64,000 nucleotides of DNA from Methylobacterium longum (GTDB lineage: Bacteria; Pseudomonadota; Alphaproteobacteria; Rhizobiales; Beijerinckiaceae). Below the pieces are notes generated by a model. It did no database searches, was not told the DNA's origin, and worked only from the letters and a program-made list of their open reading frames with translations. This document shows, piece by piece, positions 1 through 9,425 of this stretch; position 1 is the stretch's first letter, and each line of letters starts with the position of its first letter. The stretch spans positions 166,661-230,660 of the forward strand of contig NZ_BPQS01000008.1 of NCBI RefSeq assembly GCF_022179385.1, in the 5' to 3' direction. A program made the position numbers and the translations under genes.

Positions 1-42
1 ACGGTGATCGGCAAGGCGAGCCGCATCGTCGCGTTCCGCTGA
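1..42 (+). CDS. possible 3' end of an unidentified upstream gene
   Basis: Frame 1 is open from the window edge to a TGA at 40-42 and would encode 13 residues ending in ASRIVAFR. The codons are GC-rich at third positions, as in backbone genes. The piece is too short to identify, and the open frame may be chance. Confidence 0.25.
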   Translation, partial: TVIGKASRIVAFR

Positions 43-165
43 CGCGGCCCCAGATTTGTCGCATCCCGCGGGCAAGGCTCCCGGATCGAACCGGCCCCGG
101 CAACCGACCGTTAACCAAGCCGGTCCCATGCCTGCACGGAGGGCACGGGAGACGATACCGGACCG

Positions 166-1425
166 ATGCCGAGTTGCACGCGCCTGATCCGTTCCGCCTG
201 TCTGGGCCTCGCCGTCGCGCTGTCTGCCGCGCTGGCGGGGGCACCGGTCGTCGCGCAGAACGGCGATAAGCCCGCCATCGCCATCGGGGCCGATCTCGCG
301 AGCCAGGCGGGCACGACGCGCCTGACCCTGACCCTGTCCCGCGCCGTCGAGGCCCGCGGCTTCGTGATGGAGCGGCCGGACCGGGCGGTGATCGACCTGC
401 CGGAAGTGAACTTCCAGCTCGAATCCGGCACCGGAGGCCGCCGCGAGGGCCTCGTGCAATCCTTCCGCTACGGCCTGTTCGCCCCGGGCCGCTCCCGCAT
501 CGTAATCGACCTCGCTGGCCCGGCGACCGTCGGCCGGATCGAGACCGCGACCCGGCAACGGGACGGGGCCGTCCTGCTCACGATTCCCCTGCAGCGCGTC
601 GACCGCGAGGCGTTCCGCAAGGCGGCCGCGGCGGCGGACCCCGCCCCCGCCCAGGCCCGGAGCGCCGCCCCCGAACCCGCCGACCAGCGCCCGCTGATCA
701 TGGTCGATGCCGGCCACGGCGGCACCGATCCCGGCGCCATCGCGGTGGGCGGCGTATTCGAGAAGGACATCGTGTTCGGCTTCGCCCAGGCGCTGGTCGA
801 GAGGCTGGAGGCGGGCGGCCGCTACCGGGTTCGGATGACCCGCGACCGCGACGTGTTCGTGCCGCTCGCCGAGCGGGTGCGCCTCGCCCGCGGGGCCAAG
901 GCCGACCTGTTCGTGTCGATCCACGCGGATTCCATCTCGGCGGCCCCCCAGGTGCGCGGCGCGACGATCTACACCAATTCCGAGAAGGCCACGGACGCCG
1001 AATCCGCCAAGCTCGCCGAGCGCGAGAACCGGGCCGACGCCGCCGCGGGGGTGGACGCCGCCGAGGCCCCGCCCGACATCGCCGACATCCTGCAGGAGCT
1101 GACCCTGCGGGAGACCCGGGGCTTCTCGTCGGGCTTCGCCCGCACCCTGATGGGTCAGCTCGCGCCCGTCATCGAGATGAGCTCCAAGCCCCACCGCGAG
1201 GCGCGCTTCGTGGTGCTGCGCTCCCCCGACGTGCCCAGCGTGCTGGTGGAATTGGGCTATCTCTCCAGCAAGCGCGACTTGGAGATGCTGCAATCGCCGG
1301 ACTGGCGGGCCGGCGTCACCGGCTCCATGGCCAAGGCGATCGACCTGTTCTTCACCAATCGCGCCACGCTAAGCCGACCGGCCACCACGCGCCGTTCGGC
1401 CGCCATCGCCCCAGTTTTACCATAG
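166..1425 (+). CDS. amiC: N-acetylmuramoyl-L-alanine amidase (AMIN + Amidase_3)
   Basis: Periplasmic zinc amidase that cleaves the bond between N-acetylmuramic acid and the stem peptide, probably during cell separation. Residues 1-30 form a signal peptide ending near PVVAQ. An AMIN-type beta domain (about 35-130) is followed by a linker rich in Ala and Pro and an Amidase_3 catalytic domain (about 175-405). Visible zinc-site motifs are DAGHGG (His184), the Glu of FEKDIVF, SIHADS and the catalytic VELGYLSS. Length of 419 aa is normal. The PBP1A gene follows on the same strand after about 170 bases, an arrangement common in Rhizobiales and consistent with coordinated wall remodelling. Confidence 0.93.
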   Translation: MPSCTRLIRSACLGLAVALSAALAGAPVVAQNGDKPAIAIGADLASQAGTTRLTLTLSRAVEARGFVMERPDRAVIDLPEVNFQLESGTGGRREGLVQSFRYGLFAPGRSRIVIDLAGPATVGRIETATRQRDGAVLLTIPLQRVDREAFRKAAAAADPAPAQARSAAPEPADQRPLIMVDAGHGGTDPGAIAVGGVFEKDIVFGFAQALVERLEAGGRYRVRMTRDRDVFVPLAERVRLARGAKADLFVSIHADSISAAPQVRGATIYTNSEKATDAESAKLAERENRADAAAGVDAAEAPPDIADILQELTLRETRGFSSGFARTLMGQLAPVIEMSSKPHREARFVVLRSPDVPSVLVELGYLSSKRDLEMLQSPDWRAGVTGSMAKAIDLFFTNRATLSRPATTRRSAAIAPVLP

Positions 1426-1595
1426 AGTAAGTGTCGATACGGGGCGTCCGAACGCCCCGTCGCACCGCCGCTGAACCGGCAATCCGAGGGGGCCTGACGG
1501 GAGCATCCGGAGGCCGACCGCATCGAGAGCGGACGCAACGCGCCGGATGGGCCGATTCCGGCATGCGGCCGGGCCAGCGACGAGCGGAACACCGG

Positions 1596-4025
1596 ATGCG
1601 TCTGATCCTTCGTTTCTTCGGGATCCTGTTCAGCGCCGCCGCGGTGCTGTTCGTGATCGGAGCGGCGGCCGGCGGTTACTTCTACTGGAAGTACAGCCAG
1701 GACCTGCCGGACCACGCCGCGCTCGCCAATTACGAGCCGCCGGTGATGACCCGCGTCCACGCCTCGGACGGCTCGCTGCTCGCCGAATACGCCCGCGAGC
1801 GCCGCCTCTACCTGCCGATCCAGGCGATGCCCAAGATCGTGGTGGCGGCCTTCCTGTCGGCCGAGGACAAGAACTTCTACAAGCACGGCGGCATCGACCC
1901 CGAGGGGATCGTGCGCGCCTTCCTGACCAACGCCAAGTCGGGCAAGCGGCAGGGCGCCTCGACCATCACCCAGCAGGTCGCCAAGAACTTCCTGCTGTCC
2001 TCCGAGCAGACCTACGACCGCAAGATCAAGGAGGCGCTGCTGGCGCTCCGCATCGAGGCGGCCTACTCGAAGGACAAGATCCTCGAGCTCTACCTCAACG
2101 AGATTTTCCTGGGCACGATCGTCCCGGGCCGCAACCTGCACGGCGTGGCGGCCGCGGCGCTCGACTACTTCGGGAAGTCGGTCCACGAGCTGACCATCAA
2201 CGAGGCGGCCTACCTCGCCGCCCTGCCGAAGGGGCCGAACAACTACCACCCTTACCGCAAGACCCAGGCGGCGCTCGACCGCCGCAACGAGATCATCCGC
2301 CTGATGGCGGAGAACAACTACATCACCCGGGAGGAGGCGGACGCCGCCAAGAAGATGCCGCTCGGCGTCAACCCGCGGGTCGCCTTCCCGAACGCCGCCA
2401 ACGCCAACTACTTCACCGAGGAGGTCCGCCGCGAGATCTCCGAGCGCTACGGCGAGAAGAAGCTCTACGAGGGCGGCCTCTCGGTGCGCGCCACCCTCGA
2501 TCCGAAGATGCAGGGGTGGGCCCGGAAGGCGCTGGTCGACGGCCTCGTGCGCTACGACCAGGCCCATGGCTGGCGCGGTCCCGTCAGCAAGGTCGACCTG
2601 ACCGGACGCGACTGGGGCATGGCGGCGGCCGAGGTGCCGGCGCTCGGCGACGTGGCACCCTGGCGGCTCGCCGTGGTGCTGGGCAACGGCGGCGGCGGCG
2701 TGCAGGTCGGCCTCCAGCCGCGGCGCGAGGCGTCCGGTCAGGTCGGCAAGGACCGTGAGACAGGCGTGATCACCCCCGACGGCATGCGCTGGGCCGGCCG
2801 CGCCAACCTCCAGCCCGGCGACATGGTCTATGTCGAGGCGATGGAAGGCGGCCGCGGCCAGTTCCGCCTGCGCCAGAAGCCCGAGGTCTCCGGCGCCATC
2901 GTGGCCATGGACCCGAACACGGGCCGCGTCCACGCCATGGTCGGCGGCTTCTCGTACGACGAATCCGAGTTCAACCGTGCCACCCAGGCGATGCGCCAGC
3001 CGGGCTCCTCGTTCAAGCCGATCGTCTACTCGGCGGCGCTGGACAACGGCTACACCCCCGCCTCGATCGTGCAGGATTCGCCGATCACCATCGAGGCCGG
3101 CCCCGGCCAGGAGGCCTGGACGCCCTCGAACTACGACGGCAAGTCCGGCGGCCCCCACACCCTGCGCTACGGCATCGAGCACTCGAAGAACCTGATGACG
3201 GTCCGGCTCGCCAAGGATGTCGGCATGCCGCTCATCGCCGAGTACGCCCGCCGCTTCGGCGTCTACGACGACATGCTGCCGGTTCTGCCGATGTCGCTGG
3301 GCGCGGGCGAGACCACGGTGATGCGCATGGTCACGGCCTACTCGATGCTGGCCAATGGCGGCCGGCGCATCCGCCCGACCCTGATCGACCGGATCCAGGA
3401 TCGCGTCGGCGAGACGATCTATCGGCACGACAACCGGAAGTGCATCGGCTGCGACGCCGAGAAGTGGTCCGGTCAGGACGAGCCCAAGCTGGTGGACGAT
3501 TCCGAGCAGGTGCTCGACCCGCTCACCGCCTACCAGATGGTCTCGATCATGGAGGGCGTGGTCCAGCGCGGCACCGCCACCATCCTGAAGCAGATCGGCA
3601 AGCCGCTCGCCGGCAAGACGGGCACGACGAACGACGCCAAGGACGCGTGGTTCGTGGGCTTCTCGCCGGATCTCGCGGTCGGGATTTACCTCGGCTTCGA
3701 CAAGCCGCGCTCCCTCGGCGACCGCGCCACCGGCGGCGGGCTGGCGGCACCGATCGCCCTGGAGTTCCTGAAGACGGCCCTGAAGGACAAGCCGCCGACG
3801 CCGTTCCGCGTGCCCCCGGGCATCAAGCTGATTCGCGTCAACCTCGGCAGCGGCACCCGGGCCGGCTCCGGCGAGGGCGCCGGGACGATCCTCGAGGCGT
3901 TCAAGCCCGGCACCGCGCCGCCGGATTCCTACGTGGCGTCTTCGGGCGGCCAGAGCGCGGCGCCCGCCGCCGCGGCGGTGCCGCCGGATGCCGACCGGGC
4001 CGCGCAGGCCGGCGGCTTGTACTGA
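1596..4025 (+). CDS. mrcA: penicillin-binding protein 1A, bifunctional transglycosylase/transpeptidase
   Basis: Class A PBP that polymerises lipid II and cross-links peptidoglycan. The start is the ATG giving MRLILRFFGI, because the following 30 residues form the expected N-terminal membrane anchor; the frame is open further upstream but that part has no family features. The GT51 domain shows EDKNFYKHGG, GASTITQQVAKNF and the RKIKEALLALRIE region. The transpeptidase domain shows SSFK (Ser471 and Lys474), SKN and KTGTT. The C-terminus is a low-complexity Ala/Pro/Gly tail. About 809 aa is usual for the family. Confidence 0.94.
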   Translation: MRLILRFFGILFSAAAVLFVIGAAAGGYFYWKYSQDLPDHAALANYEPPVMTRVHASDGSLLAEYARERRLYLPIQAMPKIVVAAFLSAEDKNFYKHGGIDPEGIVRAFLTNAKSGKRQGASTITQQVAKNFLLSSEQTYDRKIKEALLALRIEAAYSKDKILELYLNEIFLGTIVPGRNLHGVAAAALDYFGKSVHELTINEAAYLAALPKGPNNYHPYRKTQAALDRRNEIIRLMAENNYITREEADAAKKMPLGVNPRVAFPNAANANYFTEEVRREISERYGEKKLYEGGLSVRATLDPKMQGWARKALVDGLVRYDQAHGWRGPVSKVDLTGRDWGMAAAEVPALGDVAPWRLAVVLGNGGGGVQVGLQPRREASGQVGKDRETGVITPDGMRWAGRANLQPGDMVYVEAMEGGRGQFRLRQKPEVSGAIVAMDPNTGRVHAMVGGFSYDESEFNRATQAMRQPGSSFKPIVYSAALDNGYTPASIVQDSPITIEAGPGQEAWTPSNYDGKSGGPHTLRYGIEHSKNLMTVRLAKDVGMPLIAEYARRFGVYDDMLPVLPMSLGAGETTVMRMVTAYSMLANGGRRIRPTLIDRIQDRVGETIYRHDNRKCIGCDAEKWSGQDEPKLVDDSEQVLDPLTAYQMVSIMEGVVQRGTATILKQIGKPLAGKTGTTNDAKDAWFVGFSPDLAVGIYLGFDKPRSLGDRATGGGLAAPIALEFLKTALKDKPPTPFRVPPGIKLIRVNLGSGTRAGSGEGAGTILEAFKPGTAPPDSYVASSGGQSAAPAAAAVPPDADRAAQAGGLY

Positions 4026-4346
4026 GGGGATCGCCGGCGGGTGGCTACACCCGCCGGTCTCGTCTCAGGCTCCGAGCGGGGCGCGCGACGGTTCGCGGAC
4101 GTTCCACCGGCCGGTCGACACGTGTGCGTCATCCCGCGGGCGCCGATTGAGGCTCGCGCGGGACGCCGCGGGAACCGCCCGGCGCACAGAAAAAAGCCGC
4201 CCCGGTGGGAGCGGCTTCGAGAAGTCTTCAGGGAGGCATCAAACAGAGCGGACAGAAGATACCGCTCGACATCCAGATCTCTGGATGCCCCCTTTATAAA
4301 TTGAAAACCCTAATCGCCGGTTAAGATAAAACTCCGCCGTCGGCGC
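4026..4346. other. intergenic region between convergent mrcA and purQ
   Basis: About 320 bases without a credible gene. It contains a minus-strand terminator (described separately) and a second perfect inverted repeat, CATCCAGA/TCTGGATG at 4270-4287, followed by a C/T-rich stretch that could end mrcA transcription. Confidence 0.5.
4190..4217 (-). terminator. rho-independent terminator downstream of purQ
   Basis: Read on the minus strand, AAGCCGC pairs with GCGGCTT across a 10-base loop and is followed directly by a run of T. It lies about 130 bases beyond the purQ stop codon. Confidence 0.75.
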
Positions 4347-5027
4347 CTAGGCCGCCAAGCTGTCGAACAGGCCGCGGCCGTCGGTCCCGCCGATCAGGCC
4401 TTCGACAAAGTTCTCCGGATGCGGCATCATCCCGAGGACGTTGCGGCGCTCCGACAGAACCCCGGCGATCGCGTTGAGCGAGCCGTTGCGATTGGCCTCC
4501 ACGGTGACGTTTCCGTCCGCGTCGCAGTATCGGAACGCGACCCGGCCCTCGCCCTCGACCCGCGCCAGGGTCTCGGGATCGACGAAGTAGTTGCCCTCCC
4601 CGTGGGCGACGCAGACGTCGATCACCTGACCCTGCTGGTACGCGCTGGTGAAGCGCGTGTCGGTGCGCTCGACCCGGAGCGTCTGCCGGTGGCAGATGAA
4701 GCGCCGGTTGATGTTGCGCATCAGCACGCCGGGCAGCAGGCCGGATTCGCACAGGATCTGGAAGCCGTTGCAGATGCCGAGCACGAGTCCGCCGCGGCCC
4801 GCATGGGCGCGCACCGCATCCATCGCGGCCGCGCGCCCGGCGATGGCGCCGCAGCGCAGGTAGTCGCCGTACGAGAAGCCGCCCGGCAGGACGGCGAGGT
4901 CGGTTCCGACCGGGAGTTCGTGGTCCGCGTGCCAGACCAGATCCACCTGCGCGCCCGACCGCCGCAGCGCCCGGACCACGTCCGTCTCGCGGTTCGAACC
5001 CGGGAAGACGATGACCGCGGCGCGCAT
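4347..5027 (-). CDS. purQ: phosphoribosylformylglycinamidine synthase subunit PurQ
   Basis: Glutaminase subunit of the PurLQS complex. It releases ammonia from glutamine for conversion of FGAR to FGAM in purine synthesis. The class I glutamine amidotransferase fold is clear: N-terminus MRAAVIVFPGSNRETD, nucleophile Cys86 in LGICNGFQ, and the His of MMPHPEN near the C-terminus. Length of 226 aa is normal. The start ATG shares one base with the purS stop (TGATG), so the two subunits are translationally coupled. purL is not in this window. Confidence 0.96.
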   Translation of the reverse strand: MRAAVIVFPGSNRETDVVRALRRSGAQVDLVWHADHELPVGTDLAVLPGGFSYGDYLRCGAIAGRAAAMDAVRAHAGRGGLVLGICNGFQILCESGLLPGVLMRNINRRFICHRQTLRVERTDTRFTSAYQQGQVIDVCVAHGEGNYFVDPETLARVEGEGRVAFRYCDADGNVTVEANRNGSLNAIAGVLSERRNVLGMMPHPENFVEGLIGGTDGRGLFDSLAA

Positions 5028-5266
5028 CAGAGGATCTCGATCGCGTAGTTCTCGACCACCGTGTTCGCCAGCAGCTTCTCGCAGGCCGTGCGCAGGGTCG
5101 CCTCGGCGGCCGCGCCGTCTGTCGCCGACACCTCGATGTCGAAGACCTTGCCCTGCCGCACGCCGTCGATCCCCTCGATGGCCAGCGACTTGAGGGCGGC
5201 CTCGATCGCCTTGCCCTGCGGGTCCAGAACGCCGGTCTTCAGGGTGACGATGATACGGGCTTTCAT
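5027..5266 (-). CDS. purS: phosphoribosylformylglycinamidine synthase subunit PurS
   Basis: Small structural subunit (79 aa) that bridges PurL and PurQ. The sequence begins MKARIIVTLKTGVLDPQG, a classic PurS N-terminus. The frame stays open about 300 bases upstream, but that extension has no family similarity and is a GC artefact. It is the first gene of a purS-purQ unit. In many alphaproteobacteria purC precedes purS; here the upstream neighbour on the same strand is an unrelated small membrane protein. Confidence 0.95.
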   Translation of the reverse strand: MKARIIVTLKTGVLDPQGKAIEAALKSLAIEGIDGVRQGKVFDIEVSATDGAAAEATLRTACEKLLANTVVENYAIEIL

Positions 5267-5406
5267 GGGGCTTCGGGTCTCACACGGGGCCTGGAACGGG
5301 GCGCGACCTGCGGCGTCGTTACGCAGCCGGCCGCGGAGCGGTTCTAGCAGGGACGTTCCCGGCTCGCCAGCAAGGCGATGACAGGACGGGTCCGCGCGCG
5401 GTTCGC

Positions 5407-5649
5407 CTACCGGCGGGGCGCGGTCGGGGCGGTCCGCAACGGCTCGATGCTGGTCGCCCGGCGCCACAGCTGGAGCATGATCCAGGCCGCGAACAGGCTG
5501 AACACGCACATCAGAACGTGGCCCAACCGGTCTCCGAGATCGAACAGGCCCGCCAGGGCCCACCCGGCCGCGATGGCCACGGCGAACACCTCTGTGCCGA
5601 CGAGGACCATCATGCTCACGATGGTGATGGCGTTGCGCCCGTTCACGAT
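5407..5649 (-). CDS. small two-helix membrane protein of unknown function
   Basis: About 80 aa starting at a GTG preceded by GAGGG at good spacing; a TTG four codons upstream is less likely. Two hydrophobic segments are evident, roughly residues 8-33 and 45-62, followed by a basic tail. No catalytic motif is visible and I do not recognise the family. It lies between the regBA terminator and purS and probably has its own promoter. Confidence 0.6.
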   Translation of the reverse strand: MVNGRNAITIVSMMVLVGTEVFAVAIAAGWALAGLFDLGDRLGHVLMCVFSLFAAWIMLQLWRRATSIEPLRTAPTAPRR

Positions 5650-5659
5650 CTGCGCCCTC

Positions 5660-5699
5660 AAAAACGTTCGGGTCCCGGGCGATTACCGCCCGAGACCCG
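5660..5699 (-). terminator. rho-independent terminator after regA
   Basis: CGGGTC-CCGGGCG pairs with CGCCCG-AGACCCG (twelve base pairs with one mismatch, five-base loop). On the minus strand it is followed by AACGTTTTT. It lies 51 bases beyond the regA stop and should end the regB-regA transcript. Confidence 0.8.
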
Positions 5700-5750
5700 T
5701 GCAGCTAGCCCACGAAGGCCGGCCTGCGCAACCGATTGTGCCGGCCCGCC

Positions 5751-6350
5751 TCAGCGCGGTGCGCGCTTGGCCAGGATCCGCTGCAGCGTCCGCCGGTGCA
5801 TGTTCAGGCGCCGGGCGGTCTCGCTGACGTTGCGGCTGCACAATTCGTAGACCCGTTGGATGTGCTCCCAGCGGACCCGGTCCGCCGACATCGGGTTCTC
5901 CGGCGGGTCGGCGCGCTCGCCGGGCTGCGCCATGAGGGTGCCGTGGATCTCGTCGGCGTCGGCGGGCTTGGCGAGGTAGTCGAAGGCGCCGAGCTTCACC
6001 GCGGTGACGGCCGTCGCGATGTTGCCGTAGCCGGTCAGGATCACGCCCCGGGCCTCGGGCCGGCGCTCCTTCAGGCGGGCGATCACGTCGAGGCCGTTGC
6101 CGTCGCCGAGGCGCATGTCGATCACCGCGAAGGCCGGCGCCCGCGCCTCGACGGCGGAGACGCCATCGGCCACGCTGTCGGCGACCTGCACGTGGTAGCC
6201 TCGGCTCTCCATCGCGCGCGCGAGACGCGTCGAGAAGGGCTTGTCGTCGTCGACGATCAGCAGGCTCCGGTCGGAGAAAGCCGCCAGCGGATCGGCATCG
6301 TTGATCACGGCAGCGTCGGTCGCCGCCGAGGTCCCGGGCTGCGTGAGCAT
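5751..6350 (-). CDS. regA: RegA/PrrA/ActR-type redox response regulator
   Basis: Two-domain response regulator of 199 aa. The receiver domain spans about residues 28-145, with acidic residues in LLIVDDD, phospho-acceptor Asp78 in VIDMRLGDG and the Lys of LAKP. A short linker leads to a Fis-type helix-turn-helix at the C-terminus (NVSETARRLNMHRRTLQRIL), the hallmark of the RegA/PrrA/ActR family. It should bind DNA and control respiration, carbon fixation or other redox-linked genes after phosphorylation by RegB. It lies 46 bases downstream of regB with a terminator following. Confidence 0.92.
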   Translation of the reverse strand: MLTQPGTSAATDAAVINDADPLAAFSDRSLLIVDDDKPFSTRLARAMESRGYHVQVADSVADGVSAVEARAPAFAVIDMRLGDGNGLDVIARLKERRPEARGVILTGYGNIATAVTAVKLGAFDYLAKPADADEIHGTLMAQPGERADPPENPMSADRVRWEHIQRVYELCSRNVSETARRLNMHRRTLQRILAKRAPR

Positions 6351-6396
6351 CCGGCACTCCTTTCAGGTTTTCGTCGTCGGGTTCTTGGTCTGTCCC

Positions 6397-7782
6397 CTAT
6401 ATAGGTACCGCATCGCGCGGTGGCAGGGGGGTGCGTATATTGAGTTCCGGAGAATGTCGCGGCACCGCCCCCCGCTCGAAGATGTGGCGGGCCCACGAGA
6501 TCCGCACGACCGCGCCGTGGGCGTCGGGGGCCGAGACGTTCATCAGGGTCAGCTGGGCGCCCGAGCGCTCGATCAGCGTTTTGGCGATGAACAACCCGAG
6601 GCCGAGCCCGGCGCCCACGGTCCCGCCGGATTGCTGCCGGTCGTGGCTGCGGGTCGTCACGTAGGGCTCGCCCGCGCGCAACAGCACCTCGCTGGAGAAG
6701 CCGGGGCCGTCGTCCCGGATCTCGATCCAGACCCGCTCCGGGCCCCAGTGCCCCTCCACGGAGACCCTGGCCTCGGCGAAGTCGACGGCGTTGTCGAGGA
6801 TGTTGGCGAGCCCGAACATCACGCCGGGGTTGCGGCGGCAGGCCGGCTCCGGCCCATCGCCCGTGCTGGCGACGTCCAGGACCGCGCCGAGCCCCCGCTG
6901 CGGGGCCACCAGCTCCTCCACCAAGTGGCTGAACGTGACGGTCTCCAGGAAGCCCGCCCCGTCCCCGTCGAGGGAGGTGAGCTTGCCCAGGATGCCGCGG
7001 CAGCGGTCGACCTGCTCGCGCAGGAGGTCGAGGTCCTCCGCCACGGCGGGCGAGGCCGTGGGCCCGAGTTGCCGGATCAGTTCCTTGGTCACCACCATGA
7101 TGGTGCCGAGCGGCGTGCCCAGCTCATGGGCCGCCGCGGCCGCCAGCCCGTCGAGCTGCGAGAGGTGCTGCTCGCGGGCGAGCACCAGCTCGGTCGCCGC
7201 GAGGGCCTGGGCGAGGAGCCGGGTCTCCTCCGCCACCCGCCACGCGTAGACGCCCGTGAAGGCGGTGCCGAGCAGGATCGCGGTCCAGACCCCCGAGACG
7301 TACAGGAACGGCAGCTCGATCCGCCCGTCCGCGAACCAGGGGAGCGGCCGGTGGACCAGGGCCAGCAGGGTGGCGAGCCCCACCGCCAGGAGGCCCAGCG
7401 CCAGCGTCCGCTCCGGCGGCAGCGCCGTGGCGGAGATCAGGACGGGGGCGAGGAACAGCAGCGAGAACGGGTTCTGCAGGCCGCCCGTGAGGAACAGGAG
7501 GGCGGCGAGCTGGACGATGTCGAAGGCGAGCAGCAGCGCCGCGGAATCGTCGCTGAGCCGGTAGCTCGCCGGGAAACGGATCCGCAGGGCGAGGTTCAGC
7601 CAGGACGAGGTGGCGATCACCAGGAAGCACCAGCCGAACGGCAGGGGCAGCCCCAGGCCGAACTGCGCGCCGACGACGGCGGCGCTCTGGCCGGTGATGG
7701 CGAGCCAACGCAGGCGGACGAAGGTGTCGAGCCGCAGGTGTCGCGCGTCGCGGCCGAGGCCGCTGAGGTCGGTGTCGGGCAT
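6397..7782 (-). CDS. regB: RegB/PrrB/ActS-type redox sensor histidine kinase
   Basis: Membrane sensor kinase for RegA. The start MPDTDLSGLG was chosen because it matches the family start. An N-terminal domain of about six hydrophobic segments contains the quinone-binding motif GGLQNPF. The H-box AAAHELGTPLG carries phospho-acceptor His219, and Cys261 in EQVDRC sits in the family's redox box about 40 residues later. The ATPase core shows NILDNAVDFA, DDGPGF and GLGLGLFIAKTL. Length of 461 aa is typical. The pair probably responds to quinone redox state. Confidence 0.92.
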   Translation of the reverse strand: MPDTDLSGLGRDARHLRLDTFVRLRWLAITGQSAAVVGAQFGLGLPLPFGWCFLVIATSSWLNLALRIRFPASYRLSDDSAALLLAFDIVQLAALLFLTGGLQNPFSLLFLAPVLISATALPPERTLALGLLAVGLATLLALVHRPLPWFADGRIELPFLYVSGVWTAILLGTAFTGVYAWRVAEETRLLAQALAATELVLAREQHLSQLDGLAAAAAHELGTPLGTIMVVTKELIRQLGPTASPAVAEDLDLLREQVDRCRGILGKLTSLDGDGAGFLETVTFSHLVEELVAPQRGLGAVLDVASTGDGPEPACRRNPGVMFGLANILDNAVDFAEARVSVEGHWGPERVWIEIRDDGPGFSSEVLLRAGEPYVTTRSHDRQQSGGTVGAGLGLGLFIAKTLIERSGAQLTLMNVSAPDAHGAVVRISWARHIFERGAVPRHSPELNIRTPLPPRDAVPI

Positions 7783-8056
7783 GCGCTGCTTCGGTGCGTC
7801 GCTGGACGGACCGTGCCGGCCCGGCCTCATCGCGGATCAGCACCGCATGACGCAGGCGCGGGGATCCCGGCAAGCCGACCCGGACGCGGCGTCGCTGGCT
7901 CACGTCGTCACAGGAACGTGTCCCAGGCAAGTCGCCGCGGGTGCGGGATGTTCCACCCTCGTTCAGGGTGGGGCATTATCCTCTCGATTCGTGTCGCGGG
8001 AGGTATGGGCCGATGGGCTGGGCGCCGGCGGCCGGACGTGAGACCGCGAGGTGACG

Positions 8057-9334
8057 ATGCTGCTGGCCTACTCGATGTACGAGGGCGCCCGCGCCCTGAT
8101 GGCGCCGGCCCGGGTCGCCGCGGACCTCACCCGCTACGGGCTGCAGCTGCCCGGCAACCCCCTGGCCTACGGACCCTACGCCCGCGCGGTCAGCGCCGGC
8201 TGCGAGATGTTCGAGCGCGTCACCCGCCAGTACGGCAAGCCCGCCTTCGGCTTCACCGAGACGGTGAGCGACGGCATCCCGGTCCCCGTCACGGAGCGGG
8301 TGGTCTGGGAGCGGCCGTTCTGCCGCCTGATCGCCTTCGACCGCGCCTTCCCGACGCCGCCCGCGGAGGCGCAGCCGAAACTGCTGATCGTCGCACCGAT
8401 GTCGGGGCACTACGCGACGCTGCTGCGCGGCACCGTCGAGGCGATGCTGCCGAACCACCGGGTGTTCATCACCGACTGGACCGACGCCCGGATGGTGCCG
8501 CTGCTCGCCGGCCGCTTCGACCTCGACGACTACATCGATTATCTCCAGGAGATCTTCGCGGTCCTCGGGCCGGACCTGCACGTCATGGCCGTGTGCCAGC
8601 CGGCGGTGCCGGTGCTCGCCGCGGTGGCGCTGATGGAGGCCGCCGCCGAGCCCGCGGTGCCGACCTCGATGACCCTGATGGGCGGGCCGATCGACACGCG
8701 CCGCTCGCCCACGGCCGTGAACTGCCTCGCGCAGGAGCGCGGGCAGGCCTGGTTCGAGAAGAACACGATCAGCCTCGTGCCGCCGATCTACCCGGGGGCG
8801 TGGCGGCGGGTCTATCCGGGCTTCCTGCAGCTCTCGGGCTTCATGGCGATGAACCTCGACCGCCACGTCACCGCCCATTCCGACATGTTCGACCACTTGG
8901 TGAGGGGCGACGGCGACTCCGCCGAGAAGCACCGGGATTTCTACGACGAGTACCTCGCCGTGATGGACCTCACGGCAGAGTATTACCTCCAGACCGTGCA
9001 GACCGTGTTCGTCGACCACGCCCTGCCGCAGGGCCGGATGCGGCACCGGGGCACGCCGGTCGAGCTCGGGGCGATCCGTCGCTGCGCGATCCTCGCGGTC
9101 GAAGGCGAGAACGACGACATCTCCGGCGTCGGCCAGACCAAGGCGGCCCTCGACCTGACGCCCAACCTGCCGGAGGCGCGCAAGGCCTACCACCTCCAGG
9201 CCGGCGTCGGCCATTACGGCGTGTTCAACGGCTCGCGCTACCGGGCGGTGATCGCGCCCCGCATCGCCGCCTTCATGCGCGCCATGCAGGCGGCGCCCGG
9301 TGCGCGCGGCGGGCACCTGCGGCAGGTCAGCTAA
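8057..9334 (+). CDS. phaZ: intracellular polyhydroxybutyrate depolymerase
   Basis: Cytoplasmic PHB granule depolymerase that mobilises stored polymer. The sequence begins MLLAYSMYEGARALMAPAR, typical of the PhaZ family. The nucleophile motif is AVCQPA with Cys180 in place of the usual lipase-box Ser, as in intracellular PhaZ enzymes. C-terminal His candidates are in QAGVGHYGVF and Asp in EGENDDISGVGQT. The ATG was preferred over a GTG two codons upstream because GCGAGG lies at proper spacing. The stop codon lies in the first copy of a 14-base tandem duplication (9321-9348). The gene is divergent from regB, with about 270 bases between them. Confidence 0.93.
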   Translation: MLLAYSMYEGARALMAPARVAADLTRYGLQLPGNPLAYGPYARAVSAGCEMFERVTRQYGKPAFGFTETVSDGIPVPVTERVVWERPFCRLIAFDRAFPTPPAEAQPKLLIVAPMSGHYATLLRGTVEAMLPNHRVFITDWTDARMVPLLAGRFDLDDYIDYLQEIFAVLGPDLHVMAVCQPAVPVLAAVALMEAAAEPAVPTSMTLMGGPIDTRRSPTAVNCLAQERGQAWFEKNTISLVPPIYPGAWRRVYPGFLQLSGFMAMNLDRHVTAHSDMFDHLVRGDGDSAEKHRDFYDEYLAVMDLTAEYYLQTVQTVFVDHALPQGRMRHRGTPVELGAIRRCAILAVEGENDDISGVGQTKAALDLTPNLPEARKAYHLQAGVGHYGVFNGSRYRAVIAPRIAAFMRAMQAAPGARGGHLRQVS

Positions 9335-9348
9335 GGCAGGTCAGCTGA
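9321..9348. repeat. 14-bp tandem duplication over the phaZ stop codon
   Basis: GGCAGGTCAGCTAA is followed at once by GGCAGGTCAGCTGA, differing at one base. The in-frame TAA of the first copy ends PhaZ. Confidence 0.85.
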
Positions 9349-9425
9349 GGCGGCGGCGCGGCGCGCCACCCGTCCGGCGCGGATCCGGCCGGGCGGGTCG
9401 CGCGCCCGCATCCCGCCCCGATCCC

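Noticed and set aside
1257..3428. 723-codon open frame on the minus strand
   Set aside because: Antisense to mrcA and the end of amiC; His/Arg/Gly-rich composition typical of a complementary frame in GC-rich DNA and no family motif.
6241..9348. 1035-codon open frame on the plus strand
   Set aside because: Antisense to regA and regB and out of frame with phaZ; repetitive Arg/Gly/His text with no domain.
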